Assembly: GCA_949710005.1 (NCBI GenBank)
Contig: OX453276.1
Location: 26,710,846-26,774,845, forward strand
Direction of reading: 5' to 3'
DNA: 64,000 nucleotides
From: Ricordea florida
Taxonomy: Eukaryota > Cnidaria > Anthozoa > Corallimorpharia > Ricordeidae
The position numbers and the translations under genes were made by a program. A model generated the notes under the pieces. The model was not told the origin of the DNA. It did no database searches and was given only the letters and a program-made list of their open reading frames with translations. Below, piece after piece: positions 43,347 to 55,046 of this stretch (positions are counted from its first letter, which is position 1; every line of letters begins with the position of its first letter).

Positions 43347-46008
43347 ATTTTAAAGGTGTCCGTTCGCAGGCCAGGTTACCTGGCAATAGTAGCGCACTTG
43401 AGAACTGCTGACTTTCCGCCATTGGGAATTCGGTGATGCCTTTTTGAAAGTAATGCAAATTTTGTGGGAACCGATTTCACTCGTCCTGGAAGTACATCCC
43501 AGCAAGATGATCTCCCAGATATTCAAGAAAGATTAGCACGAGATCGTCGCCGAGTAAAAATTATTGAAAGAATCGTTTCTAAATTCGAATATCGTGAAAA
43601 TCAACACAAGGAAAGCACGACTCAAAGCAGGGATAGAGATACGACGGCAGGGAGAATAACAACAGACATCCCAGCAAAGACAACAACTGCTCGCTCCAGA
43701 AAAAGGCAAACGAAACAGCAGGGAAAAGGACCAGGAATTCAACCAGGTTAATTTTGAAATTGAATGTGTTATTGATAGAAATACAGGACATGAGCGAACG
43801 ATTACATAACGAAATATACTGGCGAACTAAATTTAGCAAAACGACTTAGAAGGGAAACCGAGTTAAGGAACGACTTCAACGATTAGAGATGTCTCTGGAA
43901 AATAATTCTATTATTCTAAAAACGGAATCGGAAGACTACCAACAGATTACAAGAGAATGTATGAAGGTATTTTTCGTAATAAAACGATAGCCTTTCCATT
44001 TTGAAGCGCCAAAGTTTAAGAAAATATAAGCACAAAACCACGATGGGTGCAACTCAACCAGAACAACGCTTTATTAACTCACTCAAACCAAAACCATGGG
44101 AAAAATACACGCGTGGAGTTTAGACCAATCAGTACACGGCATACCGGCATGTGCACGCACACGGTAAACATTCCTACGTGAGTGGGCTATGGGAATAAGT
44201 ACAGTAAAGAAATGTGAGTAGTACAGTTTGGGACAAGTGGCTGTACACATATACTGGCGAAGAAATTCCCAACACAGAGAGTTGCAGTCGTGATAGCAAT
44301 CATTTATAACTATGTGATCTGCTATCATTGCAACAGTGAAAATATTGTAAATCATCTTAATCTAGCAGTTATGTTAAGCATATTCAACAGAATAGATACC
44401 CAGCGTCACTAAGTACTGTATTCTCTGATTGAAAGGTTTCAGTAATAGTGCGTGGGGACAGACAAGTTTCATAGCCTTTTTACAATAGGTCAGTTCTACC
44501 TTAGAGTTCTATGAGCCCTTGATAAAATTGCTATCTAGGACCCCTGCCCTTTTCCCACAAATGAAAAGTTAATTTAAGCCCTAATTTGCAAAATTATACA
44601 TAACATATTAACTTTGTTACTTACTGCTGTTCATTTTTATAATATCAAATACCAATATTTAATAACAACCACAACATACAGTTCACCTTGTACAATGGAA
44701 AAACCATAAAGAAGAAACTAAAGTATGTAATGCCAAACCTTTTATCATCTTTCTCATATATTCATTGCAAGTGTGCTGTATATGGACAATTGTTTCAAGT
44801 TTCATAAATGCCCAATGCTTTCAATCATGATTTTCCACACTAACTTTATGGACAAATGACTGCACTAGATTCTAAGCCTTAAAGAAGAAATGACATTCTT
44901 TAGAGCTGTTTTGATTACCACCACCTCTGATGGAAAGCCTATCAAGAAGAGTTTTGTATTGCTTGTAGTAGTAGGGGAACAATACTTTTACCCAGATAAG
45001 GACATACATTCCATCCCATAACAATATACATTAAGAAAAACATAAAAACATAAAACAATAATAATAAAAATATCAATACCAGTAATTAATAATAATAATA
45101 ATGATACTGATAATAATATAATAATAGTGCTTCTCATTACTATATGTCATTGGTTACTGTTCAATACCTCCAGCTGCTTTGACTTTTTTTATGAAATACC
45201 ATACTATTAAATCTTTCTTCTGCAGTTGTTATAATTGAAATTTTCATACATTCAAAATCATATACTATTCTTTAGTTGGGTATGGATATTTTGGCTGTTT
45301 CTATAACAGCACAATTAAACTTTCATGTGGTATATACTATTGACTGCTTGATGTTGATTTTGCATTAATTTTTTTACAGGAGTATGTAGTGCAGCCATTT
45401 TTTTCAACACATGAAGATTTCAATAACTCTTTCTTACATTGTTTTTATGATAACCTAAAAAAAACACAGCCACATACTATACAGTAGGCACTCTCTATTA
45501 CCAAACCTTTATTCAAAGTTTTTGTAGAATCCAATTATTTTACCTCCAATTTTTTTTATGTAATGACATTGTATCTCTAACTTCTGTTGTTATGACATCT
45601 CTTTTGAGGAATTTTTCTATCTACCACTGGGAGTACCATTCCAACTGAAGAGAGTAAACAAATTGAAACGTGCACTATTCATAATGCTCTCAATTGTGGC
45701 TACCTAGGAATGAAATAATGACTGCAGTAGACAATAAAATATCTAATCAGAAGATTCTTCTTACAATGAATCTCATGCAATGATAACAATAGAGCATAAA
45801 CAAAAAATAATTGGAGCATTCAACTCATCCTCAGTGTAAGAATATATTGCTTTTAAAAATGATGTACATGATGCAGAGAAAGCAGTAAAGACTAAGAAAA
45901 TAAAACTAAAATAAAAAAAACAGGTTTTTACGCTGTGGTAAACACAAGCACTAATATCAGTTCTTCAAGATTTCACTTGCAAAAGATTTACAATAATTTT
46001 CAATTTGT
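43094..46008 (+). mobile_element. Helentron-like repeat, copy C (3' truncated)
   Basis: The 5' end TTCCTCGAGAAGCGAGG is followed by a duplicated head (43094-43180 and 43181-43300, each ending GAGCCGAGAGTTTTT), a TA run, AAAGGTGTCCGTTCGCAGGC, the coding remnant and AT-rich body. It stops at TTTTCAATTTG, where copy D starts; in copy D the same point continues into the normal 3' end, so C is interrupted or joined head-to-tail. Confidence 0.65.
43464..43751 (+). pseudogene. Conserved basic coding remnant in copy C
   Basis: The frame with TDFTRPGSTSQQDDLPDIQE and RLARDRRRV matches the remnant in copy A. It continues into a second coding-like block (about 43790-43960: LAKRLRRETE, RLQRLEMSLENNS) followed by a donor-like ATGTAAG/ATGTATG, suggesting the end of a former exon. 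Confidence 0.35.
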
Positions 46009-46123
46009 TCCTCGCGAAGCGAGGATGAAGGCCGAGCGTAGCGAGGTTACTAATCGTGTCGGTTCCGGTCAGACCACGTGGCTCGCAAGCCCGAGTAAAT
46101 CGAGCCGAGAGTTTTTATATATC

Positions 46124-46160
<37 letters not shown>

Positions 46161-48942
46161 CTATATTTTAAAGGTGTCCGTTCGCAGGCGTGGTTACCTG
46201 GCAATAGCAGCGCACTTGAGAACTGTTGAGTTTCCGCCATTGGGAATTCGGTGATGCTTTTTTGAAAGTAATGTAAATTTTGTGGAAACCGATTTCACTC
46301 GTCCTGGAAGTACATCCCAGCAAGAAGATATCCGAGATATTCAAGAAAGAGCAGCACGAGATCGTCGCCGATTAAGTTCGAATACCGTGAAAATCAACAC
46401 ACGAAAAGCACGGCTCAAAGCAGGGACAGAGAAACGACAGCAGGGAGAATAACAGACATCGCAGCCAAGACAACAACTGCTCGCTCCAGAAAAAGGAAAA
46501 ATGAAACAGCAGGGAAAAGGACCAGGAATTCAATCAAGTTAGTTTTGAATTTGAATGTGTTATTGATAGAAATACAGGACATGAGTGAACGATTACATAA
46601 CGAAATATATTGGCGTACTACATTTAGCAAAACGACTTAGAAGGGACACTGAGTAAGAACGACTTCAACGATTGGAGATGTCTCTGGAAAATAATTCTGT
46701 TAGTGTAAAAACGGAATCGGAAGGCGACCAACAGATTACAAGAGAATGTAAATAGGTATTTTTTATAATAAAACGATAGCGTTTCCATTTTGAAGTAATC
46801 CAAACACAGAGAGTTGCAGTTGTTATAGCAATCATTTATAACGATGTGATCTGATATCATTGCAACAGTGAAAACATTGTAAATTTTCTTTATCTAGCAG
46901 TTCTGTTAAACATTTTCAACAGAATATATACCCTGTGTCACTATAAAGTACTGGTTCTGCAATATTATCAGTGATCAATGCGATCATTTCAAAATAAAGC
47001 AAATGTGATTACTGAATTCTGAGTAGCATTTCTCTTTGCTATATATATGTGTATGTATTCTCTGATTGAAAGGTTTCAATAATATTGCGTAGAGACAACA
47101 AGTTTCATACCCTTTTCACAATGGTTCAGTTTTACCATAGAGTTCAATGACCCCCCCCCCCCTAATAATATTGCTATCTAGAACCCCTGCCCTTTTTCCA
47201 CAAATGAAATGTTAATTCAAGCCTTAATTTGCAAAGTTAGACATAACATATTAACTTTGTTACTTTATGGTGTTTGCTTTATTTTTATAATGTTAAGTAT
47301 CAATATTTCATAACAACCACAACATGCAATAATTTATCCTTTTACATTGGAAAAACTTTATAAAGAAGAAAATAAATTTTGTAATGCCAAAATGTTTATG
47401 ATCTTTCTCATATATTCATTGCAATTGTGCTGTATGTAGTAACAAGTGTTTCAAGTTTCCTAAATGCCCTATGCTTTCAATAATGATTTTCCACCCAAAC
47501 TTTATACTCAAATGACTGCACTAGATTCTAAACCTTTAAGAAGAAATGGTATTGTTTGGAGCTGTTTTGATTACTACCACCTCTGATGGAAAGCCTATTA
47601 AGAAGACTTTTGTATTGCTTGTAGTAGTAGAGTAACAATACCTTTACCAAGATTAGGACATGCATCCCACCCCATAAAAATATATTATGTTTAACATAAA
47701 AAATATAACAACAAAAATATCAATACCAGTAATAATAATAGTAATGATAATAATAATGATAATAATATAATGATAGTTCTTCTCGTTACTATATGTCATT
47801 GGTTACAGTTCAATACCTCTGGCTGCCATGAATTTTTCGATGAAATACCATCCTTATATTAAATCTTTCTTCTGCAGCTTTTATAATAGAAATTTTCATA
47901 TACTCAAAATAACATAATCTTCTGTGGTTGGGTATGGATATTTTCCCTGTTTCTGTAACAGCACAATTAAACTTTCATGTGGTATATACTTTTGACTGAT
48001 TGATGTTGATTTCACATTATTTTTTTACAGGAGTACATAGTGAAGCAATCTTTTGGAACATATTAAGATTTCAATAACTCTTTCTTACATGTATTGTTTT
48101 TATGATATGACCTAGAAATAGCACAACCACATACTATACAGTCAGCACTCACTATTACCAAACCTTTATTCAAAGTTTTTGTAGAATCCAATTGATTCAC
48201 CCCCAATTTTTTTTATGTAATGACATTGTATCTCACACTTCTGTTGATATGGCATCTCTTTTGAGGGAAGAGGAATTTTTCTATCTACCACTGGGGGTAC
48301 CATTGCAACTGAAAAGAGTACACAAATTAAAACATGCACTATTCATAATGCTCTCAATTGTGGTTACCCGGGAATGAAATAATGACTGCAGTGGACAATA
48401 AAATATATAATCAGAAGATTCTTCTTACAATGAATCTCATACAATTATAACCAAGAAGACAAAGAAGACAAGGCAGTAGAGACTAAGAAAATAAAACTAA
48501 AGAAAAAAAACACAGGTTTTTACACTGTGGTAAACACAAGCATTCATATCAACTCTTCAAGATTTCAGCTGCAAAAGATTCACAGTCATTTTCAATTTGT
48601 GTTAAGTGAATATTATTGTGATACTTCATCGACTCTGTATTCCCTGTCAAGATAATAAATAATTTTACTTCTATTCCCTCTGGTGCAATCTCAGTGGCAG
48701 TGAAAGAGCTAAATGAAGGTCAATTCAATTTTTATAAGCACTTTGTTGAGCGGTATACTGATCGTGTAATTTGCACCAGGTGTCACTAATTGTGTACCAA
48801 AAACAGAATAAGAAATAAAATAATGGGGATTACCCTGATATAAAAAATAAAATATAAAAAAAACTAGAGAATAAAATATAAAAGCATGGTGACATCTTCA
48901 AAAACTAGCTTCGCGAGGTTTTTGCGGGAGTCGTATTTCTAG
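46009..48942 (+). mobile_element. Helentron-like repeat, copy D (complete)
   Basis: The most complete copy: 5' TCCTCGCGAAGCGAGG, head with GTCAGACCACGTGGCTCGC, TA run at about 46117-46164, coding remnant (about 46280-46740), AT-rich body with ATT/TAA repeats near 47700-47780, and 3' end CTAGCTTCGCGAGG...GGGAGTCGTATTTCTAG with next base T. CCTCGCGAAGC at the 5' end is inverted 38 bp inside the 3' end, an asymmetric inverted repeat. No replicase. Confidence 0.65.
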
Positions 48943-49220
48943 TTTTAAGTGAATATTATTGTGATACTTCATAAACTCTTTATTCCGTGTAAGGATAACA
49001 GATAATGTTTCTCAGTGGCAGTGAAAGAGCTAAATGAAGTTAACTTTTTAAGCACTGTGTTGAGCGGTATACTGATCATGTCATTTGCACAAGGTGTCAA
49101 TAATTGTGTACCAAACAAAGCATAACGAATATAGTAATGGGGATAAGGATAATAGCTAAAGGCATTGTGACTTCTTCAACAACTAGCTTCGCGAGGTTTT
49201 TGCGGGAGTCGTATTTCTAG
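48943..49220 (+). mobile_element. Helentron-like repeat, partial 3' copy D'
   Basis: Begins TTTTAAGTGAATATTATTGTG, matching 48602 onward of copy D, and repeats its 3' terminal ~280 bp, ending GGGAGTCGTATTTCTAG. It is a direct tandem duplication of the 3' end. Confidence 0.7.
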
Positions 49221-51558
49221 TATATGTATATATATTTATATATATATATATATATCTATATTTTAAAGGTGTCCGTTCGCAGGCCAGGTTACCTGGCAAC
49301 ATTACTTCATGTGAATTTCCGCCCTTTCGAATTCCGTGAATGATGTTTTGAAAATAATGTGAATTTTGTGGAAACCGATTTCACTAATCCTGAAAGTACA
49401 TCTCAGCAAGAAGATCTCCGAGATATACAAGAAAGAGCGGCGAGGGATCATCGTCGAGTAAGTTTGAATGCCGCAAAAATCAGCGCACGGGAACCGGCGA
49501 CTCAAAGAATAGATTAACAAACTACGGCAGGGACGATAACAAGAGACATCGCAGCAGAGACAACAACTGCTCGCTCAAAAAAGGGAAAGGAAACAGCAAG
49601 GAAAAGGGCCAGGAATGCAATCAAGTTAGATGGGAAATTGAATTTGTTATAGATAGTAACAAAGACTCGTTTTAGCTATACAGGACATGAGACTTAGAAC
49701 GGAAACCGAGTACGACTTCAAAAATATTGAGATACACTGGAAAATATGATAATCACAAGGCAAACTGCAATGAAAACAGAATTTAAGGAAAATCATGGCA
49801 ACAGCGTACAGACAGAATCAGAGGACGAACGAAGAAACAGATTACCATATCGTCGTGAAAAAAGTTTCAGGAAAGGGGAAACAGTAACCAACCGCAAAGA
49901 AATGAAAGATGACAGTCACGTAGTATTTATACTGCAATGAGAATGCAAGTAGGTATTTTTCGTAGTGAAACGATTGCCTTCCATTTTAAAGAAATTCCCA
50001 ATACAGAGGTTGCGGTTGTCATAGCAATTATTTATAATTATGTGATCTGATATCATTGCAACAGTGAAAATATATTGTAGATTTGTTTGATGTAGCAGCT
50101 ATGTTCAGCATTTTTAAAAGAAAAGATAGCAAACAATAAGTGACTGGTTCTGCAATATTATCAGTGATCAATGCAATTATTTGATGTTATTACTGACTTC
50201 TGAGTAGTATTTCTCTTTGCTATATTTCTTTGCTACATATATGTATTAAGTAATTAAAAGGCTTCGTTGGGACAGACAAGTTCCATAGCCATTTCAAAAT
50301 GCGTGTTTACCTTTGAGTTCCATGTATCCCTTGGAATTACTCTCTTAGCCCCCACCATTTTCTCACAAATGAAAAGTTAAGGCCTACTTTGCAAAATGAA
50401 GCATAAAATCTTAACCTTTTTCCTTAATGCTGTTTAATTCATTTTTATGATGTCAAATACAAATATTTAATAACAACCACAATATACAGTTGACCTTTTA
50501 CAATGGAAAAACTCTATAAGGGAGAAAATAAAGTTTGTAATGCCAAAATTTCTACAATCTTTCTTATATATTCATTGCAAGGTTGCTGTATGTAATAACA
50601 AATCATTGAAGTTTCCTAAATGCCCTATGCTTTCAATCATGATTTTCCAAACTAACTGCATTAACATGATTGCCACAGGTCAGGAAATGGTAAGGGTAAG
50701 AAAATTCTTTAAGGTCAGGGAAAAGTCAGGGAATTTCAAATAAAGTCAGGAAAAGTTTAAGTATTTGAGAGAAGTCAGGAAAATGTGAAATTTAAGAGTG
50801 CTGATTTGATTCTTGGCAATTCAGCGTTGGTTTGGTGTAACCAAGAATGTGACATGAAATGTGTTGGATTGATAGAATTACATGACTGATTAAAAGCTGA
50901 TTTTGTATTTTCAAGAAAATCAATCCTTTTTCCATGACTTTGTTATCTTAAGAAACTATAAATTGATGTTCACTGTGTGTGACTTTCTGAAAGCATATTA
51001 AATAAATGGGTTTAGGGGTTGGCTGTGAGGAGAGGTTGGAGACCATTACCAGGACTAATTTGTGACTTTTCTAATTTAGTTGGTAAGGGAAATTTTACAT
51101 TTTCCAGGAAAAAGTCAGGGAATTTCAAGATCCTTTGGCTGTGACAATCATGACTAGACTCTAAGCCTAAAAGAAGAAATGGTATTGTTCAGAGTTGAGT
51201 AATTTTTACCACCTCTGATACAAACCCTATTCAAAAGAAAGCTGTATTGCTTGAAGTAGCAGAGGAACCTTTTCCCAGATAAGGACATACACCCCCACCC
51301 CATAACAGTATATTATGTTTAACATAAAAAAAAAATGATAATAATAATATCAATACCAGTAATTAGAATAATAATAATAGTAATAATACAATAATAATAA
51401 TAATAATCATAATAAACACAAGAAATGAGAAAATGAGAAAAGTTATAATGATAGAATAATAAGTAAATACATAAATTGGGGTTTTATCCCTCAGGAAAAA
51501 CAATTACAAGTTCTTTAAAAACTAGCTTCGCGAGGTTTTGCGGGAGTCGTATTTCTAG
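49221..51558 (+). mobile_element. Helentron-like repeat, copy E (5' head missing)
   Basis: Starts directly in the TA run, then AAAGGTGTCCGTTCGCAGGC, a degenerate coding remnant (49370-49900) and AT-rich body, ending CTAGCTTCGCGAGG...CTAG at 51558. It is the closest relative of copy B. Confidence 0.65.
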
Positions 51559-52015
51559 TATTAAATTGAAATGTTGCAAGCAGCCTGTGTCGAAGGGACC
51601 TTTGTATACCTTTAGGAGTTGAGAGGGTTTCACGCCTAGGTAAAGCTTATGGTTTTGCATGGTTGGTTGTTCGAATCTCTCACTTTAAAGAATTTTGAAA
51701 AGAGCTGCGGCATCAGTAAATAAATGCCTTTCAACAATTCCTCCCATTTATAATCTTTTTATTTTACATCTGGTGTGTTGGCTTCGCAAACCTTTGGTCT
51801 TAGTGGAATAAGTGCGCGAATCAGTACGTAGAAAGAAGTAAAGAATACATTAATCTTGAACTTTTGCTTGGAGGCTTCAAACGTTTTGGTACTCTGAAAG
51901 ATTCATTATTATTATTATAATAATATTTAATAAATAATAATGATAATAATATTTAATATTTATAAGGCGCAAATTAACATGTAAATATGATCAAATGCGC
52001 CTAATTATTATTATA
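51559..52015. other. Flank of copy E and SINE-like tail fragment
   Basis: The first ~40 bp match the flank of copy B (4971-5012). Around 51900-52015 ATT/AAT repeats and TTTATAAGGCGCAAATTAAC with TGATCAAATGCGCC resemble the tail of the SINE at 62096-62580 (TATATAGCGC...AAAGGCGC). No gene. Confidence 0.4.
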
Positions 52016-52382
52016 TATTACACTGTTGTCGAAGCACGGCAGGAGGGTAATGGGCAGCTTCTGACCACGGCTGATAAAAAACTGTTTTGCCGTTGACTTT
52101 TTATCTGAGTTGTTCCGGGTGATTATCTCGTTCAAGGCCGGCACATCATTTGTCAGAAACCTATGTTTAATCTCTGGCCAGTATTCTAGTATGTTATACC
52201 TAGAACAATGGTAGCTCTTTTAGCATGAGGTCTTTAGTTTGGTAGTTACAGGATAACAGGAAGCTAAAGCCTCCTAGATGTGAGAACAAGTAGTTAGGTA
52301 TTATTTTGAGCCGCCAAGTGGCGAGGTACACCATTCACCACCATTTCCGTGAATAAATGTTAAATATTGGTGTGCAAAACTT

Positions 52383-52760
52383 TTAACCATCTTTTAAATC
52401 TCTTTTGAAATTAAAATCATCTATTACGTATACTTTGTTGAGATAGTTCCACTCTATCGAGTCGAATGCTTTTTTGAAGTCTGCAAAAATTGCAAAGTGT
52501 GTAAGCTGTTTCAGTTTTGCGAAAGATCTGACGTCGCTGATCAGCCTAATATTTTCCCCAATATAGCATCCTTGCACATATCCTGTCTGATTAAATAAGA
52601 CAACATACCTGGAAGAAGATATACTATCCAATACAACTCTCTTAGTGTCAACGATTGCCTAAATAGCTTTCATACCATCGTAATACTGAGCCATTAATTC
52701 CAAAGTAAAGGGCAACAGTTCTACTACTGCCAGGAAGACCAACTTCAGGAAGATCACTAG
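52383..52760 (-). pseudogene. LINE reverse-transcriptase fragment
   Basis: In minus sense the frame includes GYVQGCYIGENIRLISDVRS then HFAIFADFKKAFDSIEWNYL, the RT block with catalytic Asp in FADFKKAFD, characteristic of non-LTR retrotransposons. An upstream part (ELLPFTLELMAQYYDGMKAI) is separated by a stop. It is cut on the right by repeat fragment F at 52765. Confidence 0.65.
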
Positions 52761-52764
52761 TAGA

Positions 52765-53310
52765 CTAGAAATACGACTCCCGCAAAACCTCGCGAAGTTA
52801 GTTTTTAAAGAAGTCACAATGCTCTTAGGTGTCAGCCTAATCCCCATTGTTTTATTAGGGACGGACCATTAAAAAAGTGACGGGGGGGGGGGGTGGGGAA
52901 AAAACAAAAAAAAATCATGCAGGAGGAAGGGTCCAATTGTGACTTTTTCACACGTAGTAAAAAAAATTCGTGCAGAGGGGTTCACCTGAAAAAAAAATCC
53001 TGCACAAGCAGTGAGCGAAAATAAAAAATTCGTGCAAGCTGAAAATTCCCCACCCCACCCCCCCCCCCCCATCGCTTTTCTAATGGTCCGGCCCTTGGTT
53101 ATGCTATGTTTGGTACACAATTCTTGGCACCTTGTGCAAATTACATGATAAGTATACCGCTCAACAGAGTGCTTAAAAATTGACCTTCGCTTAGCTATTT
53201 CACTGCCACTGAGATTGTACCAGAGGGAATAGAATTAAAATTATTTATAATACTTACCCGGAATACAGATTCAATGAAGTCTCACACTAATATTCACTTA
53301 ATACAAATTG
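52765..53310 (-). mobile_element. Helentron-like repeat 3' fragment F, interrupted by a MITE
   Basis: In minus sense the fragment matches 48602-48942 and ends GGGAGTCGTATTTCTAG with next base T. The foldback at 52857-53094 splits it. Confidence 0.6.
52857..53094. mobile_element. G/C-homopolymer foldback MITE, second copy
   Basis: Begins AGGGACGGACCATT and ends TCTAATGGTCCGGCCCT, with G and C runs inside the arms, as at 42673-42954. Confidence 0.7.
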
Positions 53311-53334
53311 AAATTATATCTTCTACCTTCTAGC

Positions 53335-53735
53335 TGCCATCCTAAGCATGTTTTCAAGGCTATCCCTTTTGGAGTAACCACAAGATTGAAAAGAAATTGC
53401 TCTGAATAAATTTTTCTTACGATAGAACAGCTGAGTACAAGGGGTACCTTATTAACCAGTGTTATCCCTCTAAATTAGTTTCAGATCAATTCTCCAAAGC
53501 CTCCGCCATTCCTAGAAATGATTTTTTTAGGACGCATGGAAAGGAAAGGAAGAAATTATTTTCATTAGTTATCATCACATTTAATCCAAATTTACCCGAC
53601 GTGGGCAACATAATCAGAAAGCATTTGTCCATTCTACAATCCAACCCCAGACTAAAAGAACTTTCCCCTCGAGGTTCTATCATACCATCTTTTCGTCGGT
53701 CAAAAAATCTCAAAGAGTTATTAGCACCGTCGTAA
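53335..53735 (+). pseudogene. Degenerate PLE-1 fragment
   Basis: Aligns with 13268-13655 of PLE-1 (for example [20 protein letters not shown] then a stop). Many substitutions, indels and stops show it is much older than the triplicated copies. Confidence 0.7.
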
Positions 53736-53919
53736 AATTTTGGTTGCTTTTCAAAATTAAACAACGTAATTCTAGGCAGTAGGGCTCGTATTCTACGTCA
53801 ACAAACAGAATTAAAAATTGTTATGCCATATATTATTATTCATCGCGGATAACACAGTTGTTATGTAAACTATTTCCTGTCTCACGACGTAGTTAATTTG
53901 GTGTTGATCCCTCCACTTT

Positions 53920-54115
53920 GACCGCTACCTGTCTTCTTCAGGTGATAGGGTCAACAGGTTATTGTGTACCGTTGTGTACGTGACTGTAGGGGTATGTAGG
54001 TTGTGGGTGGTCCGCAGCAGTAGCGGTCTAGACGTCGCGATCCACATCAAACCGACTATCTGCACAAGGTCGTTATCTTTTTTCCACGATATCTGTCTTG
54101 TTTGTTTTAAAACCA
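53920..54115. mobile_element. PLE-2-like tail remnant
   Basis: Contains TCTTCTTCAGGTGATAGGGT and AGACGTCGCGATCCACATCA, similar to the PLE-2 tail (about 30765-30820, in inverted parts). No coding sequence. Confidence 0.4.
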
Positions 54116-54119
54116 ATAT

Positions 54120-54485
54120 AATCTTTTAAGATGTGAAGGCGTTTTCTGTTTCATCAGTATTGCACAATTGAAATTTGCTTGGCTAGTCTCTCATGAGGGT
54201 TAATACTTAATGCCAGTATGCCATATAGTCTAACGCGCCCATCAGAATGGTGCGGGAGACTATATGGCATAATGGCATGAAATATAAAACCTCCCATTAT
54301 GCCATATAGTCACCCGTACCATTTTGATGGGCGTTGAAGACTATATGGCATACTGGCATGAAGTATATCCTCTCTTGAGACTACGCTACTTGTTTTGAAA
54401 TCATTTACGTATATCGGGTTTCATGTTTTAAGAAACAATCACAATAACAAATTGCTAATCTTTTCTCTCGTGAGATCAAGCAACT
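54120..54485. mobile_element. Foldback repeat with GGGAGACTATATGGCA motifs
   Basis: Inverted match of the composite at 41960-42345: CATCAGAATGGTGCGGGAGA, CTATATGGCATAATGGCATG, CCTCCCATTATGCCATATAG. It abuts the left end of the ISL2EU-like element. Confidence 0.55.
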
Positions 54486-54488
54486 AAT

Positions 54489-54553
54489 AGACCGATTGCA
54501 AATATGGCGACGACTGCACCAAAGTGAGGCTGTTCAGTAGTAACCGTTGCTAA
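54489..54553 (+). repeat. ISL2EU left terminal inverted repeat
   Basis: About 65 bp; differs from the right end at a few positions (GGCGACGACTGC versus GGCGGCGAGTGC). Confidence 0.85.
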
Positions 54554-54855
54554 GGGCTGAGCGGTTCTGTTAGAATCTTTCAAGTGTATCTTGCAGCGTG
54601 TACTTAGCTCAGAAGAAATCCAGAGAAAATACGTTTTGGGAAAAATTAGGGCTCAGATATTCCAAATACACAGCTGAAGTGCTTCGAAGGTCAGTGCTTT
54701 TATTATAGTAGGGTTTGCTTTTCCATTGTTATGTAAATGTGTCGCGGTGATAAACGGGATCGTGACGAAGTGCTTCATTGAAATTCCTCGTTGATCTCCA
54801 CTGTATGTTTTCTTTTCCTGAAACCTGGAAATGTTCAGACTAGTGAAGAGAATGG

Positions 54856-54957
54856 AAAGGCCCGTAGAGAAGATGCATGTGGGGGGACTCAGGCAACTTC
54901 TTCGAACGAATAATGTCAGCCTCAAAGGGTTAACAGTCAAGGCACAGCTCGTTGCAA
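54856..54957 (+). CDS. Possible SAP-like first exon of the YqaJ gene
   Basis: The frame METPVEK-like start (read as MERPVEKMHVGG) continues LRQLLRTNNVSLKGLTVKAQ and LVAK, then AAA|GTAAGG. Length and Leu/Lys spacing resemble a SAP DNA-binding helix pair. No acceptor restores the downstream frame neatly, so linkage to the next exon is unproven. Confidence 0.35.
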
Positions 54958-55046
54958 AGTAAGGGCCTCGTGTTTCTGAAATAAAATTTTATGCATCTTT
55001 GCCGTTCGTTTCATTTTATTCTCGACTTTCCGATTGCAAATTGAAG

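Noticed and set aside
53486..53764. 92-residue minus-strand frame
   Set aside because: It is antisense to a degenerate PLE-1 fragment, like the 64-residue antisense frames in the intact copies.
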